Shown here: positions 16,663 through 25,963 of the stretch, piece after piece
How the letters are laid out: every line of letters starts with the position of its first letter
Numbering within the stretch: position 1 is the stretch's first letter
Assembly (NCBI GenBank): GCA_947164605.1
Contig: CAMUXE010000004.1
Span: 62,001-126,000 of the forward strand
Source: an uncultured Lachnospiraceae bacterium
GTDB taxonomy: Bacteria > Bacillota > Clostridia > Lachnospirales > Lachnospiraceae
DNA length: 64,000 nt
Direction: 5' to 3'
Notes under the pieces: generated by a model
Databases searched by the model: none
What the model was told of the DNA's origin: nothing
What the model saw: only the letters and a program-made list of their open reading frames with translations
Program-made: the position numbers and the translations under genes

Positions 16663-17349
16663 ATGTATAATATTGACAAAGGTCGTGAGACATGGATTAA
16701 GAGTCATGTTCTTGAAACTCTTAATAATGAAGAATTTGAGCCCTACTTTCAGCCTATAATTAGGACTGTAAGCGGTGAGATTTGTGATTACGAAGCTTTA
16801 GCTAGATGGAATGATACTGAGATTGGATGTATTAGTCCGTGTGAATTTATACCTGTTCTTGAGTCTATGAGACTTTCCTATAGACTTGATGAGCTTATAT
16901 TAAAAAAGGTTTTGATTGATCTTAGAAAAAGGTTGGATGCTGGTTTCAGTATCCAGCCAGTTAGTGTAAATCTTTAACAGACAGACTTTGATCAAAAGGA
17001 CTTAGTTGAGAAACTGACTTCCTTGGTTGATAAATACGGAATTGACCACTCTTATATTATCTTTGAGATAACTGAGAGTGCCAGTGTTGATGCTCCGCAT
17101 GTTTTGACCTCAATTATTGAAAGTTTTCATGCCAATAATTTTAAGATATGGATGGATGACTTCGGCAGTGGATATTCATCTCTATCAGCATTGGCAGCTT
17201 ATAATTTTGATTTAATAAAACTCGACATGAGATTTATGTCGGATTTTAGCAAGGTTGGCAAGTCATCTATTGTTTTAAAACATATATTTGAGATGGCTGA
17301 TGAACTTGGAATGCTGACTCTTGTAGAAGGGGTTGAAAGCTTAAAATAA
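16663..17349 (+). pseudogene. EAL-domain c-di-GMP phosphodiesterase gene broken by an in-frame stop
   Basis: ATG 16663 follows TTGGGGGC. The frame encodes PYFQPIIRT and YEALARWND (EAL motif, about residue 41), then reads SVNL followed by TAA at 16975 where homologues in this window have SVNFS. The same frame resumes without a shift (QTDFDQKDLVEKL, EITES, MDDFGSGYSSL, IKLDMRF, VEGVES) and stops early at 17349. A single base change (for example TCA to TAA) explains the first stop, and the missing end removes the QG(Y/F) region. The product should be inactive unless the stop is read through. The neighbouring GGDEF gene is intact. Confidence 0.85.
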
Positions 17350-17357
17350 GCCCAGAT

Positions 17358-17522
17358 ATGTATAATTGCGTTCTTGAGAGCAGAAAGATGTCTACATGGA
17401 TTCCTTTTACTGATTTAATGCCTCAGGGCAAGGTATACGGATGGGTTAAATTTATTTCATATGATTCTGAAAGAAATTTTGCTTCTTTCAGGATAGTTAT
17501 GGCAAGACAGGATTTAAAATGA
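17358..17522 (+). pseudogene. Unassigned coding-like fragment after the broken EAL gene
   Basis: From ATG 17358 a 54-codon frame (NCVLESRKMSTWIPFTDLMP, later GWVKFISYDSERNFASF) ends at TGA 17520. Composition is protein-like, but it has no ribosome site and no match I recognise. It is most simply the displaced 3' end of an older, longer gene. Confidence 0.35.
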
Positions 17523-17584
17523 TATAATTATAGCAGGTATTGAAAGACGCGTGAATTGAATAATTACAATAATGAGGTTGACTT

Positions 17585-18664
17585 ATGAGTAGGGCATATT
17601 TTGAGAATGAAGAATTCTTTAAAGACAAAGATTTAACTTATTCTAGAGATGATTTGACAAAGGTATTTAACAGAGCGACTATTTTTGAGTACATGGACTA
17701 TCTTCATGAAAAGAAAATGGCTTTTTCAATGATTATATGTGATATTGATAATTTTAAGAGTGTCAATGACTCATATGGTCATGTTGTAGGTGATGCCGTT
17801 TTAAAAAAGTCATCTGCAGAACTCCAAAAAGTGACAGAAAAAATAGGTGTTGTGGGAAGATTTGGTGGCGATGAGTTTATAGTCGTTGTTCCAGGCGTCA
17901 ATGATTATGATGAGACATGGACTATAGCTAGAACTATAGCAAATGCAACAGGAAAATTTGTAATTGATGAATTGAATGGAGCATTTATCACTTTCACACT
18001 TGGTATATCAAGATATCCATTCGATGGGGATGATATTAAGACAATCTTAGAGAAGGCTGACAAGGCCCTTTATAGGGGAAAACAAAAGGGTAGAAATTGC
18101 TTTATCATCTATTTGCAGGAAAAGCATGCAAATATAAACATATCTGATTCTGGAGCTAAGAGCATGAATCCAGTGGATATACAGCTAAATATAAGCAGAA
18201 TTCTCACTCATTCAAACAATGTTAAGGACAATGTACATGCTGTATTGACCTTCCTCTGCAATAACCTCATGATTGACCATATTTGCCTTCAAATGGATGG
18301 CAAGATTGTAGATGAGGCAATTTACTCCCTATCTTATGTTAAAGAATTTAAACCTATTGATGTCGGGCTTATAGAGAGGAATACTAATTCAAATGGACTT
18401 TGCATAATCAATAATGTTGATGTCTTAAATCAGGTTAAGAATCATAGATTTCGTGACTTCTTGCTTAAAAATAAGATTACAGGTTGCGTCTACATCAAAA
18501 TTGAGTGTTTTGGGGTTGAATTTGGACACTTGAGAGCTGATGCCACATCACCTAACGGAAGAATATGGCAACAGACTGATTTGCAACAACTGGTTGTCTT
18601 TACACAGATTTTTGGACTTTTGCTCTATTACAATAAATGCAAGGATCAGTTCTTAGAAGATTGA
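17585..18664 (+). CDS. Diguanylate cyclase with C-terminal GAF-like domain
   Basis: A 359-residue protein. Residues of about 20-175 form a GGDEF domain: DDLTKVFNRATI, MIICDIDNFKSVNDSYGHVVG and RFGGDEF (GGDEF at 94-98), so the catalytic loop is intact and it should make c-di-GMP from GTP. The position of the inhibitory RxxD site reads EKIG, so feedback inhibition through that site is absent. Residues of about 195-355 resemble a GAF sensor (ILTHSNNVKDNVHAVLTFLC, GLCIINNVDVLNQ, TDLQQLVVFTQIF). The order GGDEF-then-GAF is the reverse of the common arrangement. GAGG precedes ATG 17585. It lies just after the broken EAL gene, and a terminator follows at 18705. Confidence 0.88.
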   Translation: MSRAYFENEEFFKDKDLTYSRDDLTKVFNRATIFEYMDYLHEKKMAFSMIICDIDNFKSVNDSYGHVVGDAVLKKSSAELQKVTEKIGVVGRFGGDEFIVVVPGVNDYDETWTIARTIANATGKFVIDELNGAFITFTLGISRYPFDGDDIKTILEKADKALYRGKQKGRNCFIIYLQEKHANINISDSGAKSMNPVDIQLNISRILTHSNNVKDNVHAVLTFLCNNLMIDHICLQMDGKIVDEAIYSLSYVKEFKPIDVGLIERNTNSNGLCIINNVDVLNQVKNHRFRDFLLKNKITGCVYIKIECFGVEFGHLRADATSPNGRIWQQTDLQQLVVFTQIFGLLLYYNKCKDQFLED

Positions 18665-18704
18665 TATTTTATAAGGATTTAGAGTTGATAAAATGTAAAT
18701 GAAA

Positions 18705-18757
18705 ATACCTTTTATGCTTGAAATATTGCTATTTTAAGCATAAAGGTATTTTTTTTA
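18705..18757 (+). terminator. Intrinsic terminator after the GGDEF-GAF gene
   Basis: ATACCTTTTATGCTT (18705-18719) pairs with AAGCATAAAGGTAT (18736-18749) with a single bulge, followed by a run of T. Confidence 0.85.
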
Positions 18758-18765
18758 TTTTATTC

Positions 18766-18819
18766 TTGACAAAAGTATAGATATGTATTATTGTACTAGG
18801 TAAGTAATACAGTAATACA
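18766..18819 (+). promoter_or_regulatory. Promoter and probable GntR operator of the ABC exporter operon
   Basis: TTGACA (18766-18771), a 17-base spacer and TATTGT (18789-18794). TGTATTA (18784-18790) and TAATACA (18805-18811) are inverted around the -10, and TAATACA is repeated at 18813-18819. YtrA-type GntR repressors typically bind such spaced inverted sites at their own promoter, so autoregulation is inferred. Confidence 0.65.
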
Positions 18820-18872
18820 GTTTGAGAAAAAATGTAAATATTACTTAAATTAAGTTTTGAAAGGAGGATTTT

Positions 18873-19235
18873 ATGGCATGGAAATTTAAAAATGACATAC
18901 CTATATATCTGCAGATTATGGAGAGGGTTAAATCTGATATTGCTAGGGGCAATTTGAAAGCCGGAGACAAATTGCCTGGAGTTAGAGATTTGGCCCTTGA
19001 AGCAGGTGTTAATCCAAACACTATGCAAAAAGCACTCTCTTTGCTGGAGGTTGAGGGGATTGTGTATTCCAAGAGAACGTCAGGAAGATATATATCTGAG
19101 GTTGATAAGGATATTCAAAAGGATATAAAAGAAGAACATACAAGACAGTATGTGGTTTCTATGAGACAGTTGGGCCTTAATGATAATCAAATTAAAAGTT
19201 GCCTTGATGAATATCTGTCTAGAAAATTTAATTAG
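18873..19235 (+). CDS. GntR-family transcriptional regulator, YtrA subfamily
   Basis: A 120-residue protein with an N-terminal winged helix (PIYLQIMERVKSDIARGNLK, KLPGVRDLALEAGVNPNTMQ) and a short C-terminal dimerisation tail. That size and layout are the YtrA subfamily, whose members usually repress an adjacent ABC transporter in response to cell-envelope antibiotics. A very strong AAAGGAGG precedes ATG 18873. It is first in the operon with the ATPase 9 bases downstream. Confidence 0.93.
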   Translation: MAWKFKNDIPIYLQIMERVKSDIARGNLKAGDKLPGVRDLALEAGVNPNTMQKALSLLEVEGIVYSKRTSGRYISEVDKDIQKDIKEEHTRQYVVSMRQLGLNDNQIKSCLDEYLSRKFN

Positions 19236-19244
19236 GAGGCTAGT

Positions 19245-19943
19245 ATGGGAGAAATACTAAGTGTAAGCAATGTAAATATTGCTTATGATAAAAATCAGGT
19301 TTATAAGGATTTGAACTTAAGCATAGGAAGCGGAAAGATAGTTGGCCTGCTTGGACCAAATGGAAGCGGAAAGACAACACTTATCAAAATGATAGCAGGT
19401 CTTTTAAAGTATAAGAAGGGAAGCATAAAGGTTGATGGCCATGAAATTGGACCTGAATCAAAGGCTTTAGTTGCTTATCTGCCAGATGGTTCATTTTTGA
19501 ATGAAAAACTAAAGGTAAAAAGTTTGATTGATATTTACTCAGATTTTTTTAAGGATTTTGATAAAGCTAAAGCTGTTAGAATTATTGGTGATTTAGGCAT
19601 AGATTTAAATTCAAGATTTAAGGCCCTATCTAAGGGAAATAAAGAAAAAGTACAACTTGGATTAGTGATGAGCAGACATGCAAAGATTTATCTTTTAGAT
19701 GAACCAATTGGAGGTGTAGATCCAGCTGCTAGAGATTATATTCTCAGCACAATTATTTCTAATTACGACAAGGATTCAACAATTATAATATCAACACATC
19801 TTATACAGGATATTGAGAATGTTCTGGATGAGGTAATTTTTGTTAAAGAAGGAGAGATACTTCTTCAGCGAAATGCAGATGATTTAAGAACGGAGAGAAA
19901 TCAGTCTATCGATGATATTTTTAGGGAGGAATTCAGATGTTGA
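19245..19943 (+). CDS. ABC transporter ATP-binding protein
   Basis: A 232-residue ATPase with Walker A (LLGPNGSGKTTL), an LSKG variant of the LSGGQ signature (ALSKGNKEKVQLGLVMS), Walker B (IYLLDEPIGGVDPAARDYIL) and the switch His (IISTHLIQDIENVLD). It belongs to the family with short YtrB/BcrA-like exporters. It overlaps the permease gene by seven bases and is presumably controlled by the GntR regulator. Confidence 0.92.
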   Translation: MGEILSVSNVNIAYDKNQVYKDLNLSIGSGKIVGLLGPNGSGKTTLIKMIAGLLKYKKGSIKVDGHEIGPESKALVAYLPDGSFLNEKLKVKSLIDIYSDFFKDFDKAKAVRIIGDLGIDLNSRFKALSKGNKEKVQLGLVMSRHAKIYLLDEPIGGVDPAARDYILSTIISNYDKDSTIIISTHLIQDIENVLDEVIFVKEGEILLQRNADDLRTERNQSIDDIFREEFRC

Positions 19944-20755
19944 TCAATGTTATAAAATATGAATTTAAAAATAGATATAAGACCTTGTCATTGATGACAA
20001 TAATATTTGCCATATTTACATGTCTTTTATCAGGGGCTTGGTATGTGAAGAATAAGACAAGCTTTTGCGAAAATGAAGCTGTTCGATTTTTTTGGGTAAT
20101 CTTTTCAATTGGATGTGTCTTTGTGCTTATTGCCTCAATTGTGTGTATGATTTTTCAATCGTCAGCAGGTTTTTATAAAAGATTTTATAGAAACGAGGGA
20201 TATCTGACCAATACACTTCCTGTGAGCAGCTTAACTTTGCATATGGGAAAATTTATTGCTGATCTTATTCAGATTGCTTATGCATATGGCCTTGCAGTTA
20301 TCGCAATACCTGTAATTTTACAGGATATTAAAATTTACAGTAAAATGATTGACGTTTTGACAATAGCTTTTGGCCAGATTGACAATGCTACGCTCAATTC
20401 AGTTAGTGATATAAAGGGATTTTTAATAATCTTTATTGTAGCTACTTATATCCAAACTCTTCTCATGGTTTCAAATATAGATTTAGCAATTACAATTGGA
20501 AGAAATTTCTTTACTAAAAACAATGATCTCTTATCGGTTGTTTTCTATTTTGTAATTAAGGCTGTAGATGCGATTCCTTCTTCAATTGTTTCTATGTTAT
20601 TGGCAATGAAGCAGCTTAGCTCAGATTATGAGGATGTATCATTTGGATTTATGATACAAAATATGATTATTTCCGTATTACTATGTGCGGCCTATGTTGT
20701 TGTGGCTAAGATATTGACAATACTTATTCATAAAAAGCGTTTGAATTTGTATTAA
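19937..20755 (+). CDS. ABC transporter permease (ABC-2 type)
   Basis: A 272-residue membrane protein with about six helices (for example FAIFTCLLSGAWYV, FSIGCVFVLIASIVCMIF, LAVIAIPVILQ, IISVLLCAAYVVVAKIL). The start ATG 19937 overlaps the ATPase gene, and the two surely form one exporter. Substrate is not visible. The C-terminus ends in basic residues (HKKRLNLY). Confidence 0.85.
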   Translation: MLINVIKYEFKNRYKTLSLMTIIFAIFTCLLSGAWYVKNKTSFCENEAVRFFWVIFSIGCVFVLIASIVCMIFQSSAGFYKRFYRNEGYLTNTLPVSSLTLHMGKFIADLIQIAYAYGLAVIAIPVILQDIKIYSKMIDVLTIAFGQIDNATLNSVSDIKGFLIIFIVATYIQTLLMVSNIDLAITIGRNFFTKNNDLLSVVFYFVIKAVDAIPSSIVSMLLAMKQLSSDYEDVSFGFMIQNMIISVLLCAAYVVVAKILTILIHKKRLNLY

Positions 20756-20771
20756 TTTAATGTTTTAATTA

Positions 20772-20812
20772 TGGTATTGGCTTTAAGGAGTATTCTTTTA
20801 AAGCCAATACCA
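20772..20812. repeat. Perfect 15-bp inverted repeat downstream of the permease gene
   Basis: TGGTATTGGCTTTAA (20772-20786) is complementary to TTAAAGCCAATACCA (20798-20812), with an 11-base loop. There is no T tract after it, so it is a processing/stability hairpin or a weak terminator between the exporter operon and the next ABC gene. Confidence 0.7.
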
Positions 20813-20872
20813 AATTGAGTTTATTTATAGATATTAAATGAGCCTATTTTCTTGGCTTTGAAAGGAAATTTA

Positions 20873-23800
20873 ATGTTACAAGTTAAAGAAGTTAGCAAAG
20901 AGTATAAAACAGGGTCCTTTATTCAGCACGCTTTAAAAAGAGTCTCCTTGAATCTAAGAGATAACGAATTTGTTGCTATTTTGGGACCATCTGGATCGGG
21001 TAAGACCACGCTTTTAAATATTATAGGAGGTCTTGACAGATATACTGATGGTGACCTTGTTATAAATGGAGTTTCAACAAGAGACTATAAGGATAGAGAC
21101 TGGGATTCTTATAGAAATCATACTGTTGGCTTTGTTTTTCAGGCATACAATTTAATACCTCATCAGACTGTCTTGTCAAATGTTGAACTAGCCCTTACTA
21201 TATCGGGAGTTTCTGCTTCTGAGAGAAAGAAGAGGGCAATGGATGCATTGATCAAGGTTGGTTTAAAAGATCACATGTATAAGAAACCTTCTCAGATGTC
21301 GGGCGGACAGATGCAGAGAGTTGCCATTGCAAGAGCCTTGGTCAATGACCCTGATATTGTTCTTGCTGATGAACCAACAGGTGCTCTTGATTCTGAGACA
21401 AGTGTTCAGGTTATGGACCTCTTAAAGGAAGTGGCTAAGGATAGACTTGTTGTTATGGTTACTCACAATCCGGAACTTGCCTATCAATATGCAAACCGTA
21501 TTATTAACTTAAAGGATGGTCTTATCACTGCAGACTCAAATCCTTATAATCCAGAAGTGGTAGAGCCTGGTGTTCATAAGAATTTGGGTAAGGCGTCTAT
21601 GTCATTCCTAACTTCTATGTTTTTAAGTTTGAATAACCTTTTAACCAAGAAAACTAGGACTTTGCTCATATCATTTGCCGGATCTATTGGTATTATAGGC
21701 ATTGCCCTTATATTGTCGATTTCAGCAGGAGTCAATCAATATATTAAATCTATTGAAGAAGAGACCCTGCTTGAGTATCCGATTACAATAAATAGTTCGA
21801 GCTTTGATTTAACTGCTATGATGGGCATGAGCTCCGAGTCGAATAGTGATAAGAAAGATGATGTTGAAGTTAAGGAGAGGGCAATAGCTGGTAAGACTCT
21901 TACAAGTATCAGCAAAAATGACCTCGAGAGCCTTAAAAAGTATATAGATAATAGCGATGAAATCAAGTCAAATGCTAACTCTATAGAGTATACCTTTGGC
22001 ATTACTCCAACGATATTTAGACTGACTGATGACTCTAAGAAGTACAGACAGATTAACCCTGACACTAGTATGTCCCAGATGGGATTCAGTGCTGAAACTT
22101 CGAATTCAATTATGTCTGAAATGACAAACTCAAATTATTTTTATAAGCTGCCAAATCAGAAGTCTTTGTATGAAGATAAGTATGAAGTGAAAGCTGGTCA
22201 CTGGCCAGAAAATCCATATGAGTGTGTGCTTGTTCTCACTTCAAATAGCGAGATTACAGATACAGTCTTATATGGCTTGGGACTAAAGGATTATTCTATC
22301 TATGAAGATCTCTTAAAGAGATTTACAGCTGGCGAGTCTGTTAAGGATTATGATTCAAAGGAAGGTAATTATAAGTATTCTGACTTTATAGGGCTTGAAA
22401 TGAAGGTTACTCCATCTTATAAGTTCTATTCTTATGATGAATCTACAAAAACATGGATCAATAAGACAAAAGATGATGATTACATGTTTAATGTGGTTAA
22501 AAATTCACATGACTTTACTATCTCGGCAGTTGTTGTGCCTAATGGAAACACAGATGTGACAATGCTTAATCCAGGATTGAATTATTCTGCAGATTTGGAA
22601 CAGGTTTTGATAGATGAGGCAAGCAAAAGTGATATTTTAAAGGCTCAGATGGCTGATAAAAAAGTAGATGTTTTTACAGGTCAGGAGTTTGGCTCTGAAC
22701 AGAAGAAGGATTTCAATATGAGCGACCTCTTCACTGTAGATACATCAGCTCTTACAGATTCAATGGGTAATATGGATATGTCACAGTATGATACATCAGG
22801 CCTAGGCTCTAGTTTGGGAGACTTGTCAGGTTTGGCAGCTGGTATGGACATGTCGGGCGATTATGATCAGAGCCTTGATCTGTCTGGAATTGATATGTCC
22901 TCTCTTTCAGGTGCCATTGATGCAGATACAATTAATCAGCTGGCTATGAGCAGCCTTTCAGATATCAAGGTAAATATTGATGAATCAAGAACTAATGATG
23001 TTATCAATAAGATTATGACTGACTTTTTGGAAAAAAACAGATCACTTTTTGACACAGCTGATTTTTCAAAACAGGTCAATGATTACCTATCTTCAGATGC
23101 AGCTAAGGCTATAATACAGAAGCAGATGGAGGAAGCCTACAGTGCAAATCAGTCACAGGTGACTAATGAGGACATACTTGCTGCACAGCAGGCAATAATG
23201 GATGGATACACTCAATATCTAGTTAGCCATCCTATTACTGATCCTAATAAAATAGATGAGAAATGGAATGAGTATCTTGCTAGTGAAGAAGGCAGCAAGA
23301 TTATCAATGAACAGATGGGAAGTATTATGGGAAAGATGGGGAATCTTCCTGATGATACATTCGAAAAGATGGCGCAGGCTCTAGTTGCAGGTTTCTTTGA
23401 GTGTTCTGCTCAAAATAATAGTGAGGCCTTTAATCCAACAAAGATTGTTGGTGCTTTTGAGGCATATATAAATTCAGAAGAGGGCAGAGCCTTTGTTTTG
23501 AGTCAATTACTGAGCTTAGTAGATATGGATGATTTGTCAGAACAGCTTAATGCTGCACTTGCAAAAGCTGCTCCTCAGGTTTTAGAATCAATGTCACCAG
23601 CCCTAAATGAGATTATGGCTCAGATAATGAACCAGATGATGACCCAAATCAGCCAGGCTATGAGTCAGGCAATGTCAGATGGAATGGCAAGTTCAATCTC
23701 TGATTTATATGGACTTAGCGATTTATATTCAAATGCTGATGGAATGGATCAGTCTGCAATGGAAGATATGTTTAAGATGAATATGAATCAGTCTGATATG

Positions 23801-24463
23801 GCTTCATATTTTTCATCTATGATGAACGAATCAAATCCTACATATGTCGGAAATTTAGCAATTTTAGGCTATGCAGATGAGAATAATCCTTCTTCAATCT
23901 CAATTTATCCTAAGGATTTTAATTCAAAGGAGAATATTAAGAAATTACTTGATGATTACAATGCTAAGCAGAAGGCTGATGGACAGGAAGATAAAGTGAT
24001 AACATACACCGACTTGGTTGGCTCTATGATGTCATCAGTGACAATTATTGTAGATACAATTTCCTATGTGCTCATTGCCTTTGTTGCAATTTCACTTATA
24101 GTTTCATCATTGATGATCGGTGTAATTACATATATCTCAGTATTTGAGAGAAGAAAAGAGATTGGAATTTTGAGGGCTATGGGTGCCTCTAAAAAGAATA
24201 TTTCTCAGGTCTTCAATGCAGAGACTTTTATCATTGGATTCTTAGCGGGCTTTATGGGTATTCTTATAACTTTGCTCTTATTGTTACCTATCAATCAGAT
24301 TATTCATGCCCTTTCGAAAAATCCTAATATTAATGCTAGTTTGCCACTTGCGGGAGCTGTGATTCTAATTGCTCTAAGTGTTATCTTAACACTTATTGGT
24401 GGAATTATTCCTTCAAAGAAGGCTGCTAAGTCAGACCCAGTAGAGGTGCTCAGGGCAGAATAA
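20873..24463 (+). CDS. Large fused ABC transporter (MacB-like ATPase plus FtsX-type permease)
   Basis: The protein has 1,196 residues from ATG 20873 (AAAGGA upstream; the TTG at 20852 lacks one). Residues 1-225 form a LolD/MacB-type ATPase: ILGPSGSGKTTLLNIIGGLD, MSGGQMQRVAIARA, DIVLADEPTGALDS. A first membrane helix (LLISFAGSIGIIGIALILSI) follows, then a very long extracytoplasmic region of about 780 residues rich in Met, Ser, Gln and Asp, and three C-terminal helices of the FtsX fold (SYVLIAFVAISLIVSSLMIG, then ISVFERRKEIGILRAMGASK). MacB-type proteins drive extracellular work or peptide export rather than classical transport. The extracellular insert is much larger than the usual 200-250 residues. 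It has no obvious partner gene here. Confidence 0.9.
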   Translation: MLQVKEVSKEYKTGSFIQHALKRVSLNLRDNEFVAILGPSGSGKTTLLNIIGGLDRYTDGDLVINGVSTRDYKDRDWDSYRNHTVGFVFQAYNLIPHQTVLSNVELALTISGVSASERKKRAMDALIKVGLKDHMYKKPSQMSGGQMQRVAIARALVNDPDIVLADEPTGALDSETSVQVMDLLKEVAKDRLVVMVTHNPELAYQYANRIINLKDGLITADSNPYNPEVVEPGVHKNLGKASMSFLTSMFLSLNNLLTKKTRTLLISFAGSIGIIGIALILSISAGVNQYIKSIEEETLLEYPITINSSSFDLTAMMGMSSESNSDKKDDVEVKERAIAGKTLTSISKNDLESLKKYIDNSDEIKSNANSIEYTFGITPTIFRLTDDSKKYRQINPDTSMSQMGFSAETSNSIMSEMTNSNYFYKLPNQKSLYEDKYEVKAGHWPENPYECVLVLTSNSEITDTVLYGLGLKDYSIYEDLLKRFTAGESVKDYDSKEGNYKYSDFIGLEMKVTPSYKFYSYDESTKTWINKTKDDDYMFNVVKNSHDFTISAVVVPNGNTDVTMLNPGLNYSADLEQVLIDEASKSDILKAQMADKKVDVFTGQEFGSEQKKDFNMSDLFTVDTSALTDSMGNMDMSQYDTSGLGSSLGDLSGLAAGMDMSGDYDQSLDLSGIDMSSLSGAIDADTINQLAMSSLSDIKVNIDESRTNDVINKIMTDFLEKNRSLFDTADFSKQVNDYLSSDAAKAIIQKQMEEAYSANQSQVTNEDILAAQQAIMDGYTQYLVSHPITDPNKIDEKWNEYLASEEGSKIINEQMGSIMGKMGNLPDDTFEKMAQALVAGFFECSAQNNSEAFNPTKIVGAFEAYINSEEGRAFVLSQLLSLVDMDDLSEQLNAALAKAAPQVLESMSPALNEIMAQIMNQMMTQISQAMSQAMSDGMASSISDLYGLSDLYSNADGMDQSAMEDMFKMNMNQSDMASYFSSMMNESNPTYVGNLAILGYADENNPSSISIYPKDFNSKENIKKLLDDYNAKQKADGQEDKVITYTDLVGSMMSSVTIIVDTISYVLIAFVAISLIVSSLMIGVITYISVFERRKEIGILRAMGASKKNISQVFNAETFIIGFLAGFMGILITLLLLLPINQIIHALSKNPNINASLPLAGAVILIALSVILTLIGGIIPSKKAAKSDPVEVLRAE

Positions 24464-24502
24464 GAATAATATAGAACTTAATATTGAATTTAATATTTAA
24501 TT

Positions 24503-24538
24503 TAATACTGAATCTAATACTGAATCTAATACTGAATA
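24503..24538. repeat. Three tandem 12-bp repeats
   Basis: TAATACTGAATC occurs at 24503 and 24515, with a last copy TAATACTGAATA at 24527. Related AT-rich sequence precedes it. It lies between the large ABC gene and its terminator. Confidence 0.8.
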
Positions 24539-24549
24539 TTTAAATTTTA

Positions 24550-24643
24550 GACTATCAAAGGATATAGACTTGATTTGAACATAGATTATTATCAAAACTA
24601 TGCTCATATCAGACTTGAATTATCCCTTGATAGTCTTTTTTTT
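24550..24643 (+). terminator. Long imperfect stem-loop terminator of the ABC gene
   Basis: GACTATCAAAGGATA (24550-24564) pairs with TATCCCTTGATAGTC (24621-24635) with one mismatch. An inner arm around CATAG / CTATG extends the stem, and eight T follow. Together with the repeat at 24503 it fills the 300-base gap after the ABC gene. Confidence 0.8.
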
Positions 24644-24686
24644 AAAATTGTTGAGTGATTTTTATTGATTTTTATTTTGACAAAAC

Positions 24687-24715
24687 TTTACAAAAATGAT
24701 TGAAAATGCTATAAT
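24687..24715 (+). promoter_or_regulatory. Promoter upstream of the broken surface-protein gene
   Basis: TTTACA (24687-24692), a 17-base spacer and TATAAT (24710-24715). The promoter looks intact although the gene behind it is broken; it may now drive the downstream EAL gene. Confidence 0.75.
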
Positions 24716-24764
24716 TTTCTTAGTTTTATTTGCTCTAATGTGATATTAGACCGAGGTGATGCTT

Positions 24765-25963
24765 ATGGATAATGGTAGTTTTAATAAAAAATTTGTAAGT
24801 TTATGGCACTGGCTTTTGCTGCAAGCCTCTTTACTCAGAGTCTAACAAGTATTAGCCTTAAAGCGGAAAGCATCAATAATGTTGCAGAGGTGAGCAAAAA
24901 TCAGGTATATCACAAGGAATTTATAGTCACAAATCATTATTTTTCTGCAAGTCTTATAGATAATCCACAACTAGTGGGACCTAGGATAGATGCAAAGGAT
25001 TTGTATACATATGATTTTTGTACCCCAATGGGGGGCGGATGCCAATAAAAATACAAGTGATCAAAAGTATAGCTGTATCAAGAATATAGTATCTGATACA
25101 GATTTATTTAGCAAAGTTGCGCCTGAAAAACTAGGCTTTACCAGATATGGACTTGACATAAATCTTCCTGCTTATGGTTCTGAAAAGGAAGATGTAATGT
25201 TAAAAGAACTGGAAAAAGTTAGTGAAAATCTAAAAAAAGTGATGGCTTCAGAAAATTCTGAAAACTATGATAATGATAAGAGCCTTAAGTCCAGTTTACT
25301 GCCTAAAGCATATAATCCAAAATATTTTTCAGAGTACAAATTTACTCTAGATAAGAGCTTGACTAATTTTAATATTGTGAAAAAAGAAGACGGTCTGAGT
25401 GCAAGTGAGTTTGAAAAGCTTAAATTAAACCAATTGTGTAATACAGTTGAATCAAGAAGCTTGACCCAGACATTGACACAAGCGGACTTGGAGCATTTGC
25501 CCTGACCTTGAGCTTCTTTAGATATTCTTCATACGCTGCAAACTTGTCTAGTGCTTTTGATGAAGAACTTAGCCTTGAGAAGGCTGAAAATATTATTCCT
25601 TTTGCACTGAGTGCCTTATTTGACGACGAAAGAAATAGCTTAAAAACTGTCGTTGGTTTCCAAAATATTGAAGCTGATTCTTACCTCAATTCGGAGCTTT
25701 CAAGCTTGGTGACCTTATCAAGAAACTTGCAATGCATCTTTTCCTCTCACTATGCGGAAAATGTTTTGGCCTTTGTAAAGGCGGATGATGATTTAGATCC
25801 TGGTAATTTACCTAAAGTGAACTCAAATGGAAAGGATACGGCTTCTATAATAAATCCAAGTGCTGGTTCACTTACTTCGATAATCATAGTATCAGTATTT
25901 GTGCTGATTGCAGGAGGTTCTTTGATATATGCTCGAAGAAAAGATAAAAACACAAGAAAATAA
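24765..25963 (+). pseudogene. Secreted, C-terminally anchored surface protein broken by three frameshifts
   Basis: Read across three frames, this is one protein. ATG 24765 (after GAGGTGATG) encodes MDNGSFNKKFVS. A one-base loss near 24798 moves the hydrophobic signal (MALAFAASLFTQSL) to another frame. An extra G in the run of six at 25024-25029 moves the reading again (TPMG, then ADANKNTSDQ). A further one-base loss near 25460 separates ESRS from LDPDIDTSGLGAFALTLSFF. The end is a membrane anchor and basic tail (IIIVSVFVLIAGGSLIYARR). The restored protein would be about 400 residues with no domain I recognise. The last frame overlaps the next gene by 35 bases. Confidence 0.75.
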
